64,000 nucleotides of DNA, taken from assembly GCA_963665185.2 (NCBI GenBank), contig CAXXPO010000009.1, forward strand, positions 1 to 64,000, given 5' to 3'. The notes beneath the pieces are model-generated. The model was not told the origin of the DNA. It saw only the letters and a program-made list of their open reading frames with translations, and did no database searches. Origin of the DNA: G963665185 sp963665185. GTDB lineage: Bacteria > Desulfobacterota > Desulfovibrionia > Desulfovibrionales > Desulfovibrionaceae. This document shows positions 16,616 through 24,749 of the stretch, in pieces (position 1 is the first letter of the stretch; each line of letters begins with the position of its first letter). Made by a program: the position numbers and the translations under genes.

Positions 16616-17209
16616 ATGTCTCTGTACAGGGAATTCGGCGACGCGCTTAAGGGCGTCTGGAGCCTTCTCGTGGGGCTGCGGGTGACCGGGTCGGAGTTCG
16701 CCAAAAAACAGGTCACGGTGCACTACCCCAGACAGGTGGTGGATAACATCAGCACGTTCCGGGGCCATATCGAACTGGTGGGGAAGCCCAAGGATCCGGC
16801 TGTTCCCAAATGCATAAGCTGCATGATGTGTCAGAGCGTATGTCCTTCCGGCTGCATCGTTATCAAGAAATCGCCCAAGATAAAGCCCACCGAGGAAGCC
16901 ATTAGGGCTGCCGAGGAAGCAGGAAAGCCCGCACCTAGCCCGAAAGCGGTGAAAACGCCCAAGGCGATACACTTGGACTACAACCTGTGTAGCCTGTGTG
17001 GACTTTGTGTGCAGAATTGCCCGGTAGGTTCCCTGCGTTTTTCCACGAATGTATATTTGGCCGGGTATGAGCGCGAGAATTTTGAATATGAGTTGGTCAA
17101 ACGACTCAAAGAGCAGGCTGCCACGGCCGGATCAGCTAAGTCTGTTGAAAATGCTGTAGTGGCTGCCTCCTCCACGTCCACCCCTTCAAAGACCGGGGAG
17201 GCAAGCTGA
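16616..17209 (+). CDS. nuoI: Complex I subunit NuoI (two [4Fe-4S] ferredoxin domain)
   Basis: A 197-residue subunit with clusters N6a and N6b. Two motifs are visible: CISCMMCQSVCPSGC and CSLCGLCVQNCPVGS. Between them is a Lys/Pro/Ala-rich insertion of about 40 residues (KPTEEAIRAAEEAGKPAPSP), and the tail is an Ala/Ser/Thr-rich extension, both unusual for NuoI. I start at ATG 16616 after AAGGGAG. In this complex without NuoEFG, NuoI is a plausible docking point for ferredoxin or another low-potential donor; that is inference. Confidence 0.95.
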   Translation: MSLYREFGDALKGVWSLLVGLRVTGSEFAKKQVTVHYPRQVVDNISTFRGHIELVGKPKDPAVPKCISCMMCQSVCPSGCIVIKKSPKIKPTEEAIRAAEEAGKPAPSPKAVKTPKAIHLDYNLCSLCGLCVQNCPVGSLRFSTNVYLAGYERENFEYELVKRLKEQAATAGSAKSVENAVVAASSTSTPSKTGEAS

Positions 17210-17718
17210 TGGAATTTGCGGCTAAGTTTCTTTTTGTTTTTTATACCATTGTCATCGCTGTGGGCGCATTGGCTGCTGCTCTTTCGCCCAGTCTTATCCG
17301 GGCGTTGGTGGGCCTTATCCTTACCCTGTTCGGCGTGTCCGGCATGTATCTGCTGATGAACGCTCCTTTTGTGGCGCTCATGCAATTGCTTATTTATGTG
17401 GGTGCGGTGGTTATTCTGATCTTTTTTGCCATCATGCTCACCCGCGCCCCTGCCGGAGGCGAGGAGTTGCGGGATAGGCCCGTGCGCAAATATCTGTTCG
17501 CGCTTATGGGAGCGTTGGCCCCGGCCTTCGCTTTTGGGTGGGTGATCATGACCATGGCCCCGGCAAGCTCGGAAAAACCGGATTTCGTCAGCACGGTTCA
17601 GCTTGGACAAGGGCTTATGGAGCCATACATTCTGGCTTTTGAACTCATTTCAGTTGTTCTTCTGGTGGCCATGTCCGCTGCCGTCCTGCTGGCCTTCAAG
17701 AGGAGGAAGTCCGAGTGA
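17209..17718 (+). CDS. nuoJ: Complex I subunit NuoJ
   Basis: A 169-residue membrane subunit with five hydrophobic helices, for example ALVGLILTLFGVSGMYLLM and LLIYVGAVVILIFFAIMLT; the latter is the conserved pi-bulge helix. Its start overlaps the nuoI stop by 1 bp and its end overlaps nuoK by 4 bp, so the genes are translationally coupled. Confidence 0.94.
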   Translation: MEFAAKFLFVFYTIVIAVGALAAALSPSLIRALVGLILTLFGVSGMYLLMNAPFVALMQLLIYVGAVVILIFFAIMLTRAPAGGEELRDRPVRKYLFALMGALAPAFAFGWVIMTMAPASSEKPDFVSTVQLGQGLMEPYILAFELISVVLLVAMSAAVLLAFKRRKSE

Positions 17719-18023
17719 GCGCCCTGACTCTGTATCAACTCGTAGCCCTTATGCTGCTGTGCATCGGGCTGTACGGCATCGTGTTTCGTAGAAGCCTTGT
17801 GGGCATGCTCATTTGTGTGGAACTCATGCTCAACGGCGCAGGCCTGTCCATAGTTGCGGCGGCCCAGCTTACCCCGGCAGACAGTATGTTGGGGCAGTTG
17901 GCCACGCTTTTGGTCATGGGATTGGCCGCAGCGGAAGCGACACTGGTGCTGGCAATCATTATTGTTGTGGCAAAGCGGTTCAAGCACGCTGAAAGCGATC
18001 TTGTTTCGACACTCAAGGGGTAG
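17715..18023 (+). CDS. nuoK: Complex I subunit NuoK
   Basis: A 102-residue, three-helix proton-channel subunit of MrpC type. VGMLICVELMLNGAGLSIVA carries the conserved Glu of helix 2, and LVMGLAAAEATLVLAIIIVV the conserved Glu of helix 3. The start is a GTG overlapping the nuoJ stop. Normal length. Confidence 0.94.
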   Translation: MSALTLYQLVALMLLCIGLYGIVFRRSLVGMLICVELMLNGAGLSIVAAAQLTPADSMLGQLATLLVMGLAAAEATLVLAIIIVVAKRFKHAESDLVSTLKG

Positions 18024-18026
18024 GGC

Positions 18027-19514
18027 ATGACCGAATACATTGAAAGTACGCGGGTTCTCATACCCCTTATCATCACGTTTTTCGCGCCGTTTTTCATCTG
18101 GCGCAACCGACATTGGGAGGACAACCGCGAAGCGGTTTCCTACATTGCGGCCGGGTCAGCCTTTGTGGCCACCCTGTCCATGGTTCCTGCGGTCCTGAAC
18201 GGAAATATATGGATTTACCAGCTATTTACCATCCTGCCCGGAATCACGGTTAAATTCTGTGTGGACGGATTGTCCCTTGTGTTCGCTCTGATCGCCACCT
18301 TTTTGTGGATTTTGGTGACCAGTTACAACGTCGGCTACATGCGCGGGCTGAACGAACACGCCCAGACCCGCTATTATTTTTGTTTTGCCGTTGCCATCTT
18401 CGGTGCGGTTGGAGTGGCCTTTTCCGCCAACGTCTTCACGTTGTACCTGTTCTACGAAGTCATCACCATCTTCACCTATCCCCTGGTCGCGCATCATCAG
18501 GATAGCGAAGCCTACTCCGGTGCCAGAAAATACTTGGTCTATCTGATGGGCACATCCAAACTTTTTCTGTTGCCGGCCATGGTGCTTACCTACGTGCTGT
18601 GCGGCACGTTGGACTTCCATCTGGGAGACATCGTCACTGGCATGCCGTTTCCGGTGAAGGAACATCCGACTTTGGTTATTGTCACCTATATCCTGTACAT
18701 TGCGGGATTGGGCAAGGCGGCACTTATGCCGTTCCATAACTGGCTGCCTTCGGCCATGGTCGCACCCACCCCGGTTTCGGCCTTGCTGCATGCGGTGGCA
18801 GTGGTCAAAGCGGGCGTGTTTTGCGTGTGCCGGATCATTCTTTCCGGTTTTGGCGTGACCACCATGGACGCTCTAAACCTGGGCATTCCCACGGCCTTTC
18901 TGGCGGCATTCACCATTGTAGTGGCCTCCATCATCGCGCTCACCAAGGACGACCTCAAGGCGCGGCTGGCGTATTCCACTGTCAGCCAGCTTTCCTATGT
19001 CATCATCGGCGTGGCCATGCTCACCCCCTATGCGGTGCAGGGAGGGGTGTTGCATATTGCCAACCACGCTTTTTCCAAAATCACACTCTTTATGGGGGCC
19101 GGCGCAATCTACGTCGCCACGCACAACAAGAAGATCAGTCAGATGGGCGGGTATGGATGGCGTATGCCCATTACCTTCACCGCTTTTTCCGTGGCGTCGT
19201 TGTCCATGATCGGAGTTCCTCTGGCCTGCGGATTCGTTACCAAATGGTATCTGGTCAACGGGGCCATCCAGGCCAAGCAGGTGATCCTCATCATCGCGCT
19301 CCTTGGCTCGACCATTCTGAACGCGAGTTACTTTGGTCCTATCATTTACCGGGCGTTTTTTATGCCTGCAGCAGAAGGCGTGGATTTGAGCAAATACTCG
19401 GAACCGGCCATGTCCATGGTTATTCCGTTGGTTCTCACGTCTATCATGTCCATCGTGCTGGGGCTGTGGCCGGAGATATTCCTCAATTTTGTCAAGGCCT
19501 TCGGTCATTTTTAG
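18027..19514 (+). CDS. Additional antiporter-like subunit (MrpD/NuoL-N family) of complex I
   Basis: A 495-residue, about 14-helix membrane protein of the proton-conducting Q/M family. It shows the conserved channel blocks: FLFYEVITIFTYPLVAHH (key Glu), GLGKAALMPFHNWLPSAMVA and PVSALLHAVAVVKAGVF (Lys/His of the first half-channel), and FSKITLFMGAGAIY (Lys of the second). The operon also holds NuoL, NuoM and NuoN, so this is a fourth antiporter-like subunit in the place where nuoL normally starts. It lacks the long C-terminal lateral helix of NuoL. It may extend the membrane arm, raise ion stoichiometry, or form a module with the next small gene. Confidence 0.88.
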   Translation: MTEYIESTRVLIPLIITFFAPFFIWRNRHWEDNREAVSYIAAGSAFVATLSMVPAVLNGNIWIYQLFTILPGITVKFCVDGLSLVFALIATFLWILVTSYNVGYMRGLNEHAQTRYYFCFAVAIFGAVGVAFSANVFTLYLFYEVITIFTYPLVAHHQDSEAYSGARKYLVYLMGTSKLFLLPAMVLTYVLCGTLDFHLGDIVTGMPFPVKEHPTLVIVTYILYIAGLGKAALMPFHNWLPSAMVAPTPVSALLHAVAVVKAGVFCVCRIILSGFGVTTMDALNLGIPTAFLAAFTIVVASIIALTKDDLKARLAYSTVSQLSYVIIGVAMLTPYAVQGGVLHIANHAFSKITLFMGAGAIYVATHNKKISQMGGYGWRMPITFTAFSVASLSMIGVPLACGFVTKWYLVNGAIQAKQVILIIALLGSTILNASYFGPIIYRAFFMPAAEGVDLSKYSEPAMSMVIPLVLTSIMSIVLGLWPEIFLNFVKAFGHF

Positions 19515-19537
19515 GGCCGCTATAGGGAGTGGACGAG

Positions 19538-19798
19538 ATGAAACAATGGCTGGCTGAACTCTTCCTGAGCTGGCGGGAAAAGTCCGATACCTTCAAATGG
19601 CTGTTTTTTGCGGCTTTGGTGGTGCTGGTTTTGCTCAACGTGGTCATTCATCCGCACCATCCACATGTGCATGAGGAAATGTATGTGGGATTTTGGGCCG
19701 TATTCGCTCTTGGGGTCGGGCTTGTCCTGATCTATCTGGTCAAGAAAATCCTTTCACATCTGGTCAGCGTATCCGAGGATTTCTATGAGTCAGATTAG
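19538..19798 (+). CDS. Small two-helix membrane protein with a His-rich loop
   Basis: An 86-residue protein between two antiporter-like genes. I start at ATG 19538, 8 bp after GGGAG; a GTG 9 bp earlier is possible. Two hydrophobic helices flank a loop reading HPHHPHVHEE, five His in ten residues, which could bind Zn, Ni or Fe or tune proton movement. It overlaps the next gene by 14 bp, so it is co-translated with NuoL. No complex I subunit of E. coli corresponds to it. Unrecognised family. Confidence 0.75.
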   Translation: MKQWLAELFLSWREKSDTFKWLFFAALVVLVLLNVVIHPHHPHVHEEMYVGFWAVFALGVGLVLIYLVKKILSHLVSVSEDFYESD

Positions 19799-21575
19799 TA
19801 CCTTCTATCATCCTGCTGCCGGATTTTTCGCCTTGGCCGCGGCTCTGCCGTTCTTTCCCGGACGGTGGTGGCGCTGGTTGCTGCCGTTGCCCGCCATTCT
19901 CGCCATCATTTCGGTGTTGAATATGACGCCGGGCAATTACGGCGGTTTAAACTGGATGGGATTCGATCTTTATCTGGGCCGTGTGGACCGGCTGTCCATA
20001 ATTTTTGCCAATGTCTTTGCCATACAGGCACTCATCGGCTTCATCTATGCTTTTCACCTCAAGGAAAAAGCGCAGCATATCTTTTCCCTCATTTATGTTG
20101 GGGGAGGGCTGGGAGCCGTGTTTGCCGGAGACTACCTTTCTCTCTTTTTGTTCCTTGAGTTGATGAGCGTCGGCTCGACCATGCTTGTCTGGTACAATGC
20201 CAAGAACAACAAAAAGGCCGGGTCGGCGGCCTTTAGGTATTTCCTTATCCACACTTTGGGGGGCCTATTTGTTCTGGCGGGATTTCTTCTGCGGTACAAG
20301 GCCATCCATACGTTTGCTTTCGATCCTGTGGGTGTGGGCGGTATGAAATATTATGACTGGCTCATCCTCATCGGTTTCGGTGTGAACGCGGCCTTTATCG
20401 GCCTGCATGCCTGGTTGCCGGATGCCTACCCGGAAGCAACCATCACCGGTGCGGTGTTCATGAGTGCCTTCACCACCAAGACCGCCGTGTATACTCTGGC
20501 GCGTGCCTTTGCCGGAGTGGACTTTCTGGCCTGGATGGGAGTGGGAATGGCCATCTATGGTGTCATCTATGCGACCATGGAAAACAATGCCCGGCGCATT
20601 CTGTCCTACCATATCATGTCACAGGTCGGGTACATGGTTGCGGGTATCGGTATCGGCACGGCCATGACAATCAACGGTGCGTGCGCCCACGCTTATGCTC
20701 ACATTCTTTACAAGGGGCTGCTCTTCATGAGTGTGGGGGCCATTCTGTATTCCTGCGGAACGGCAAAGCTTACCGAGCTTGGCGGGCTGGTGGGGCGGTT
20801 GCCTCTGGTCATGCTGGCCTACATGGTGGCAGGGCTTTCCATCTCGGGCTGGCCCGTGTTCAACGGCTTTATTTCGAAGACCATGACCATTGCCGGGGCC
20901 TTTGAGGACCATCGTACCCTGCTTGGCATCGGCATGGAGGTCGCAGCCGTAGGCACGTTCCTTTCCGTGGGCATAAAGCTGCCTTATTTTGCATTCTGGG
21001 GCGGAAAGCCCAATGCCGTGAAGCGCAAAATACTGCCTATTCCCACGAATATGTACATAGCCATGTTTATTGGCGCTTCCTTGTGCATTCTGCAAGGTGT
21101 GTTTCCGCAGATGTTGTACTCGCTGTTGCCTTTCGAGCCGGTGGAATTCCATCCTTGGACTTCCTGGCACGTTTTGCAGGCACTGATGTTGCTGTCCTTT
21201 ACCGGTCTTGCCTTTTACCTGATGCGTAAGACCATGCAGCCGCATGTACAACTCAATTTGGACTTCGATTATTTCTATCGCCTTGGTGCACGGGCTTTCC
21301 TGTTCTTCGTAAGCAAGCCCTTTGCATGGGCTGACTCCCTGTGGACCCAGGTTTACCGGGTTGTCGGGCTGCGGGCGCTTCTGGCGGCCGGCTGGCTGAC
21401 CTCGATGTTTGATGTCAAAGCCATTGATGGGGTGGTGGATGGAAGCGCCTACACCACACGCGGTTTGGGGCGCCGGGCTGCAGGAACGCAGACAGGCCGT
21501 CTTGGGGACTACATGGCTGGGGCTGTGGTTGCGGCCATCGTCGTCATGGTCATTGTCTGGGCAGCGAACCGCTAA
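19785..21575 (+). CDS. nuoL: Complex I subunit NuoL-type, with C-terminal lateral-helix region
   Basis: A 596-residue antiporter-like subunit. Channel blocks include FLFLELMSVGSTMLVWYNA (key Glu), GVNAAFIGLHAWLPDAYPEA, and HILYKGLLFMSVGAIL (Lys). The C-terminal ~110 residues (FDVKAIDGVVDGSAYTTRGL and QTGRLGDYMAGAVV) match the extension of NuoL that carries the long lateral helix and last anchor helix. So I assign NuoL here and treat the preceding 495-residue protein as extra. Same operon. Confidence 0.88.
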   Translation: MSQISTFYHPAAGFFALAAALPFFPGRWWRWLLPLPAILAIISVLNMTPGNYGGLNWMGFDLYLGRVDRLSIIFANVFAIQALIGFIYAFHLKEKAQHIFSLIYVGGGLGAVFAGDYLSLFLFLELMSVGSTMLVWYNAKNNKKAGSAAFRYFLIHTLGGLFVLAGFLLRYKAIHTFAFDPVGVGGMKYYDWLILIGFGVNAAFIGLHAWLPDAYPEATITGAVFMSAFTTKTAVYTLARAFAGVDFLAWMGVGMAIYGVIYATMENNARRILSYHIMSQVGYMVAGIGIGTAMTINGACAHAYAHILYKGLLFMSVGAILYSCGTAKLTELGGLVGRLPLVMLAYMVAGLSISGWPVFNGFISKTMTIAGAFEDHRTLLGIGMEVAAVGTFLSVGIKLPYFAFWGGKPNAVKRKILPIPTNMYIAMFIGASLCILQGVFPQMLYSLLPFEPVEFHPWTSWHVLQALMLLSFTGLAFYLMRKTMQPHVQLNLDFDYFYRLGARAFLFFVSKPFAWADSLWTQVYRVVGLRALLAAGWLTSMFDVKAIDGVVDGSAYTTRGLGRRAAGTQTGRLGDYMAGAVVAAIVVMVIVWAANR

Positions 21576-21599
21576 CGCGCACAACGGAGCAAAGTGAAC

Positions 21600-23201
21600 A
21601 TGATCGACGTCGGCTATCCTGTTCTGACCTCACTGATACTTTTCCCGCTTGTTGCGGCAGTCATGCTCTTTTTCTTCAAGCACGACGGTCTGTGCAGGGT
21701 ATTTACCCTGGCCGTTTCTTTTTTGGAGATCGTGCTGGCCCTGCCGCTTTTGCGGTTCTTCAATGTCGGTGAGGCGGGCTTTCAATTCGTCGAGTTCGTG
21801 CCCTGGGTTCCATCCCTTGGCCTGAGCTACCACCTGGGCATCGACGGCATCAGTTATTTCATGGTGCTGTTGACCATCGGTATTTTACCCCTGTGTGTGC
21901 TGTGCTCGTGGACGTACATCAAATTCCGCTCGCGGGAGTTCCACTTCTGTTTGCTGCTGATGACATCCGCCTGTATCGGCGTATTCTGCGCATTGGACTT
22001 CATCCTGTTTTATGTGTTTTGGGAAGCCATGCTTGTGCCCATGTATCTGCTTATTGCAGTATGGGGAGGGCCACGCAAAAACTACGCATCCATCAAGTTT
22101 TTCCTTTATACTCTGGCCGGTTCCACTCTGTTGCTGGTCGCCATGGTGGCTTTTTTCCGTGAAACAGGCACGTTCTCCATACCGGAGATCATGCAGTATT
22201 CGTTTTCGTACCGTTTTCAATTCTGGGCCTTTCTGGCCATGGCACTTGCTTTCGCCATCAAGGTTCCCATGTTCCCGTTTCACACTTGGCTGCCTGCCGC
22301 TCACGTGGAAGCACCCAGTGCGGGATCGGTCATCCTGGCCTCGGTACTTATCAAAATGGGTGCCTACGGTTTTCTGCGTTTTTGTCTGACCATCACACCG
22401 GAGGCCTGCGTTACATTTGCACCGCTCATGATTGCTCTGTCTCTGGCTGGCATCCTGTACGGTGGGTTTATATGCCTTGGCCAGACCGATCTAAAAAAAC
22501 TTATTGCCTATTCCTCCGTGGCCCATATGGGCTTTTGTACGTTGGGCATTTTTATGTTCAACCTGCGCGGAGTTGAAGGGGCGCTCATGGTCATGCTTAA
22601 CCATGGCATTGTCACGGGCGGTCTCTTTATGATGATAGGTGCGGTCTATGAACGCAGCCACAGCCGTGAAATCCGCGACAATATGGGCATGGGCAGGTAT
22701 CTGCCTGCATTCATGGGATTTTGGGGCTTGTTTGCCTTATCGTCGTTGGGTTTTCCCGGACTTAACAGTTTTGTTGGCGAGGCATTGGTGCTTATCGGCA
22801 CATTTAAGGGCAGCATTGTCCTTGGTTTTATCGCCATCCCCGGTGCCATGCTCGGGGCGGCCTACATGCTGCGCCTGACCCAGCGCATGACCTACGCTCC
22901 GGTGGGTGCGACACCATCGCCCAAGGGCAAGGGCTGGCGGGACCTAACCCCGCGCGAATGGATATATCTTGCTCCTTTGGCCGTGTTCACGGTGTACATT
23001 GGGCTAGCTCCCACATTCGCCCTTAATATTATTGATCCTTCGGTCAAAAAGCTTCTGACCGATTTCAACACGCATCGTACATCGGCAACCGTTGTGGCTG
23101 AGAAGGGCGCTGATGCCTCCTTACAGACCGCAGGTTTTCCCGAACAGGTGCGCACGGCTATGGTCCGGCTGACAAAGGCTATCGGCCAAGGCGTGGAATA
23201 G
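21600..23201 (+). CDS. nuoM: Complex I subunit NuoM
   Basis: A 533-residue antiporter-like subunit. SYHLGIDGISYFMVLLTI, FYVFWEAMLVPMYLLIAVWG (key Glu), FAIKVPMFPFHTWLPAAHVE (Lys) and SVAHMGFCTLGIFMF are NuoM blocks. I prefer ATG 21600 to the GTG 6 bp upstream because GGAG is about 10 bp before it. The C-terminal tail of about 60 residues after the last helix is soluble and charged, longer than in E. coli. Confidence 0.94.
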   Translation: MIDVGYPVLTSLILFPLVAAVMLFFFKHDGLCRVFTLAVSFLEIVLALPLLRFFNVGEAGFQFVEFVPWVPSLGLSYHLGIDGISYFMVLLTIGILPLCVLCSWTYIKFRSREFHFCLLLMTSACIGVFCALDFILFYVFWEAMLVPMYLLIAVWGGPRKNYASIKFFLYTLAGSTLLLVAMVAFFRETGTFSIPEIMQYSFSYRFQFWAFLAMALAFAIKVPMFPFHTWLPAAHVEAPSAGSVILASVLIKMGAYGFLRFCLTITPEACVTFAPLMIALSLAGILYGGFICLGQTDLKKLIAYSSVAHMGFCTLGIFMFNLRGVEGALMVMLNHGIVTGGLFMMIGAVYERSHSREIRDNMGMGRYLPAFMGFWGLFALSSLGFPGLNSFVGEALVLIGTFKGSIVLGFIAIPGAMLGAAYMLRLTQRMTYAPVGATPSPKGKGWRDLTPREWIYLAPLAVFTVYIGLAPTFALNIIDPSVKKLLTDFNTHRTSATVVAEKGADASLQTAGFPEQVRTAMVRLTKAIGQGVE

Positions 23202-23235
23202 ACCGGATGACCGCTTCAACCCAGGAGACGCGACT

Positions 23236-24663
23236 GTGAACTTCAATCCGGCGCTTATCGTCCCAGAATTGTACTTTTTGCTGGTCATATGCGGGCTGTT
23301 TATTCAGAGCATGGCAGGCGAAGGGCGGACAACTTATATCAAATGGGTTCCGGCGGCTGTGGGACTGGGCGTGCTCGTCACGCTGGTTTCACAGGGTGTG
23401 GGCGGTATCATGTTCTGGGATTCCTACCGCATTGACGCGCTTTCCCAGTTCTTCAAACTGGTGGTAGCTGTAGGCCTGTTCATCACCTCGCTCAATTGCG
23501 TGACGCAAAAGACCCTGGAAGAGGAAAAACAGGCAGACTACTATCTGTTCCTGTGTTTGAGCGCATGGGGGCTGATGCTGCTTTCCTCCAGCGTGGAGCT
23601 GATCACAATCTATATTGCTTTGGAAATTTCTTCCTACAGTCTGTATGCAGTGATTCCCCTGCGTTCCAGTAGCAAGGCCGCAGCCGAAGCCGGTATCAAG
23701 TATATTCTTTTCGGTGCGGTGGCCACAGCCCTGGCGTTGTACGGATTTTCCTACATTCTGGCCGGACAGCACACCACGTACATAAGCCAGTTGGCAACAA
23801 AGGACTGGAGTTTTGCGACCCAGCCCATGGCAGCTTTGGGCCTGCTGCTCTTTCTTGGCGGTATGTTCTACAAGCTGGCGCTTTTTCCCTTCCATTTTTG
23901 GTGCCCGGATGTATATGACGGCGCAAGCAACGAAACAGCCGCGTATGTGGCCACACTGCCCAAATTGGGGGCAGTGGTCATTCTGGTGCGATTGGCAGCA
24001 CTGCTTAAGCCGGGGTTGGAAATCACCACCATGTTGGCGGTGCTGGGCGCATTATCCATGACCTTCGGCAACTTGGCCGCCCTGGCCCAAGATGACATCA
24101 AACGTCTGCTTGGATATTCCAGCGTGGCCCATGCTGGATATATCATGCTCGGTTTGGTTTCCGGCACAGGGGAGGGTTTGGCTGCCGCCAGTTTTTATGT
24201 ATTGGTCTATCTGCTTATGAATCTGACCTGTTTTTGGGTCATCTGCCGTATCGCCACAGACGGGCGAAACCTCAAGCTGGGCGATCTGGACGGTTTGCAT
24301 CGGCGTGCACCGGGGTTGGCCTTTGTGCTGGCAATTTCGGCTTTCGCTTTGGTGGGACTGCCGCCGACTGCCGGTTTTATCGGCAAGCTTTATTTGCTGA
24401 CTTCCGCCTGGAACCATGGATATAACTGGTTTGTCATTGTGGCAGCGGTGAATACGGCCATTTCTATCTATTACTATTTGAATATGGTTCGTCACGCCTA
24501 TACACGTGATCAGGAAGAAGGGGTGGAAGCGGCACCTATTGACCGTGGCATGGGTTTTTTTGCAGTAGGCGGCGTATTGGCAGCGACCTTGCTGTGGGTT
24601 GGCTGCATGCCCAATACGCTGTATACCATGGCTCTGGTGGCTGGTAAGTATCTGCTGCCATAG
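23236..24663 (+). CDS. nuoN: Complex I subunit NuoN
   Basis: A 475-residue antiporter-like subunit and last gene of the operon. Blocks: IYIALEISSYSLYAVIPLR (key Glu), LFLGGMFYKLALFPFHFWCP (Lys), DIKRLLGYSSVAHAGYIMLG. It starts with GTG at 23236 behind AGGAGA. A strong intrinsic terminator follows 25 bp after the stop, closing the nuo operon. Confidence 0.94.
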   Translation: MNFNPALIVPELYFLLVICGLFIQSMAGEGRTTYIKWVPAAVGLGVLVTLVSQGVGGIMFWDSYRIDALSQFFKLVVAVGLFITSLNCVTQKTLEEEKQADYYLFLCLSAWGLMLLSSSVELITIYIALEISSYSLYAVIPLRSSSKAAAEAGIKYILFGAVATALALYGFSYILAGQHTTYISQLATKDWSFATQPMAALGLLLFLGGMFYKLALFPFHFWCPDVYDGASNETAAYVATLPKLGAVVILVRLAALLKPGLEITTMLAVLGALSMTFGNLAALAQDDIKRLLGYSSVAHAGYIMLGLVSGTGEGLAAASFYVLVYLLMNLTCFWVICRIATDGRNLKLGDLDGLHRRAPGLAFVLAISAFALVGLPPTAGFIGKLYLLTSAWNHGYNWFVIVAAVNTAISIYYYLNMVRHAYTRDQEEGVEAAPIDRGMGFFAVGGVLAATLLWVGCMPNTLYTMALVAGKYLLP

Positions 24664-24687
24664 CACCGGCAATCGCCCAGTTTTACA

Positions 24688-24716
24688 AAGCCCCTGCAAG
24701 CTTTTGCAGGGGCTTT
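24688..24716 (+). terminator. Intrinsic terminator of the nuo operon
   Basis: AGCCCCTGCA, a short AGCTTT centre, then TGCAGGGGCT followed by TTTTCTTT: a 10-bp GC-rich stem with a T-run, 25 bp after nuoN. Confidence 0.9.
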
Positions 24717-24749
24717 TCTTTGGGGGCCAAGAGGGCTATCGTCCGCTGC

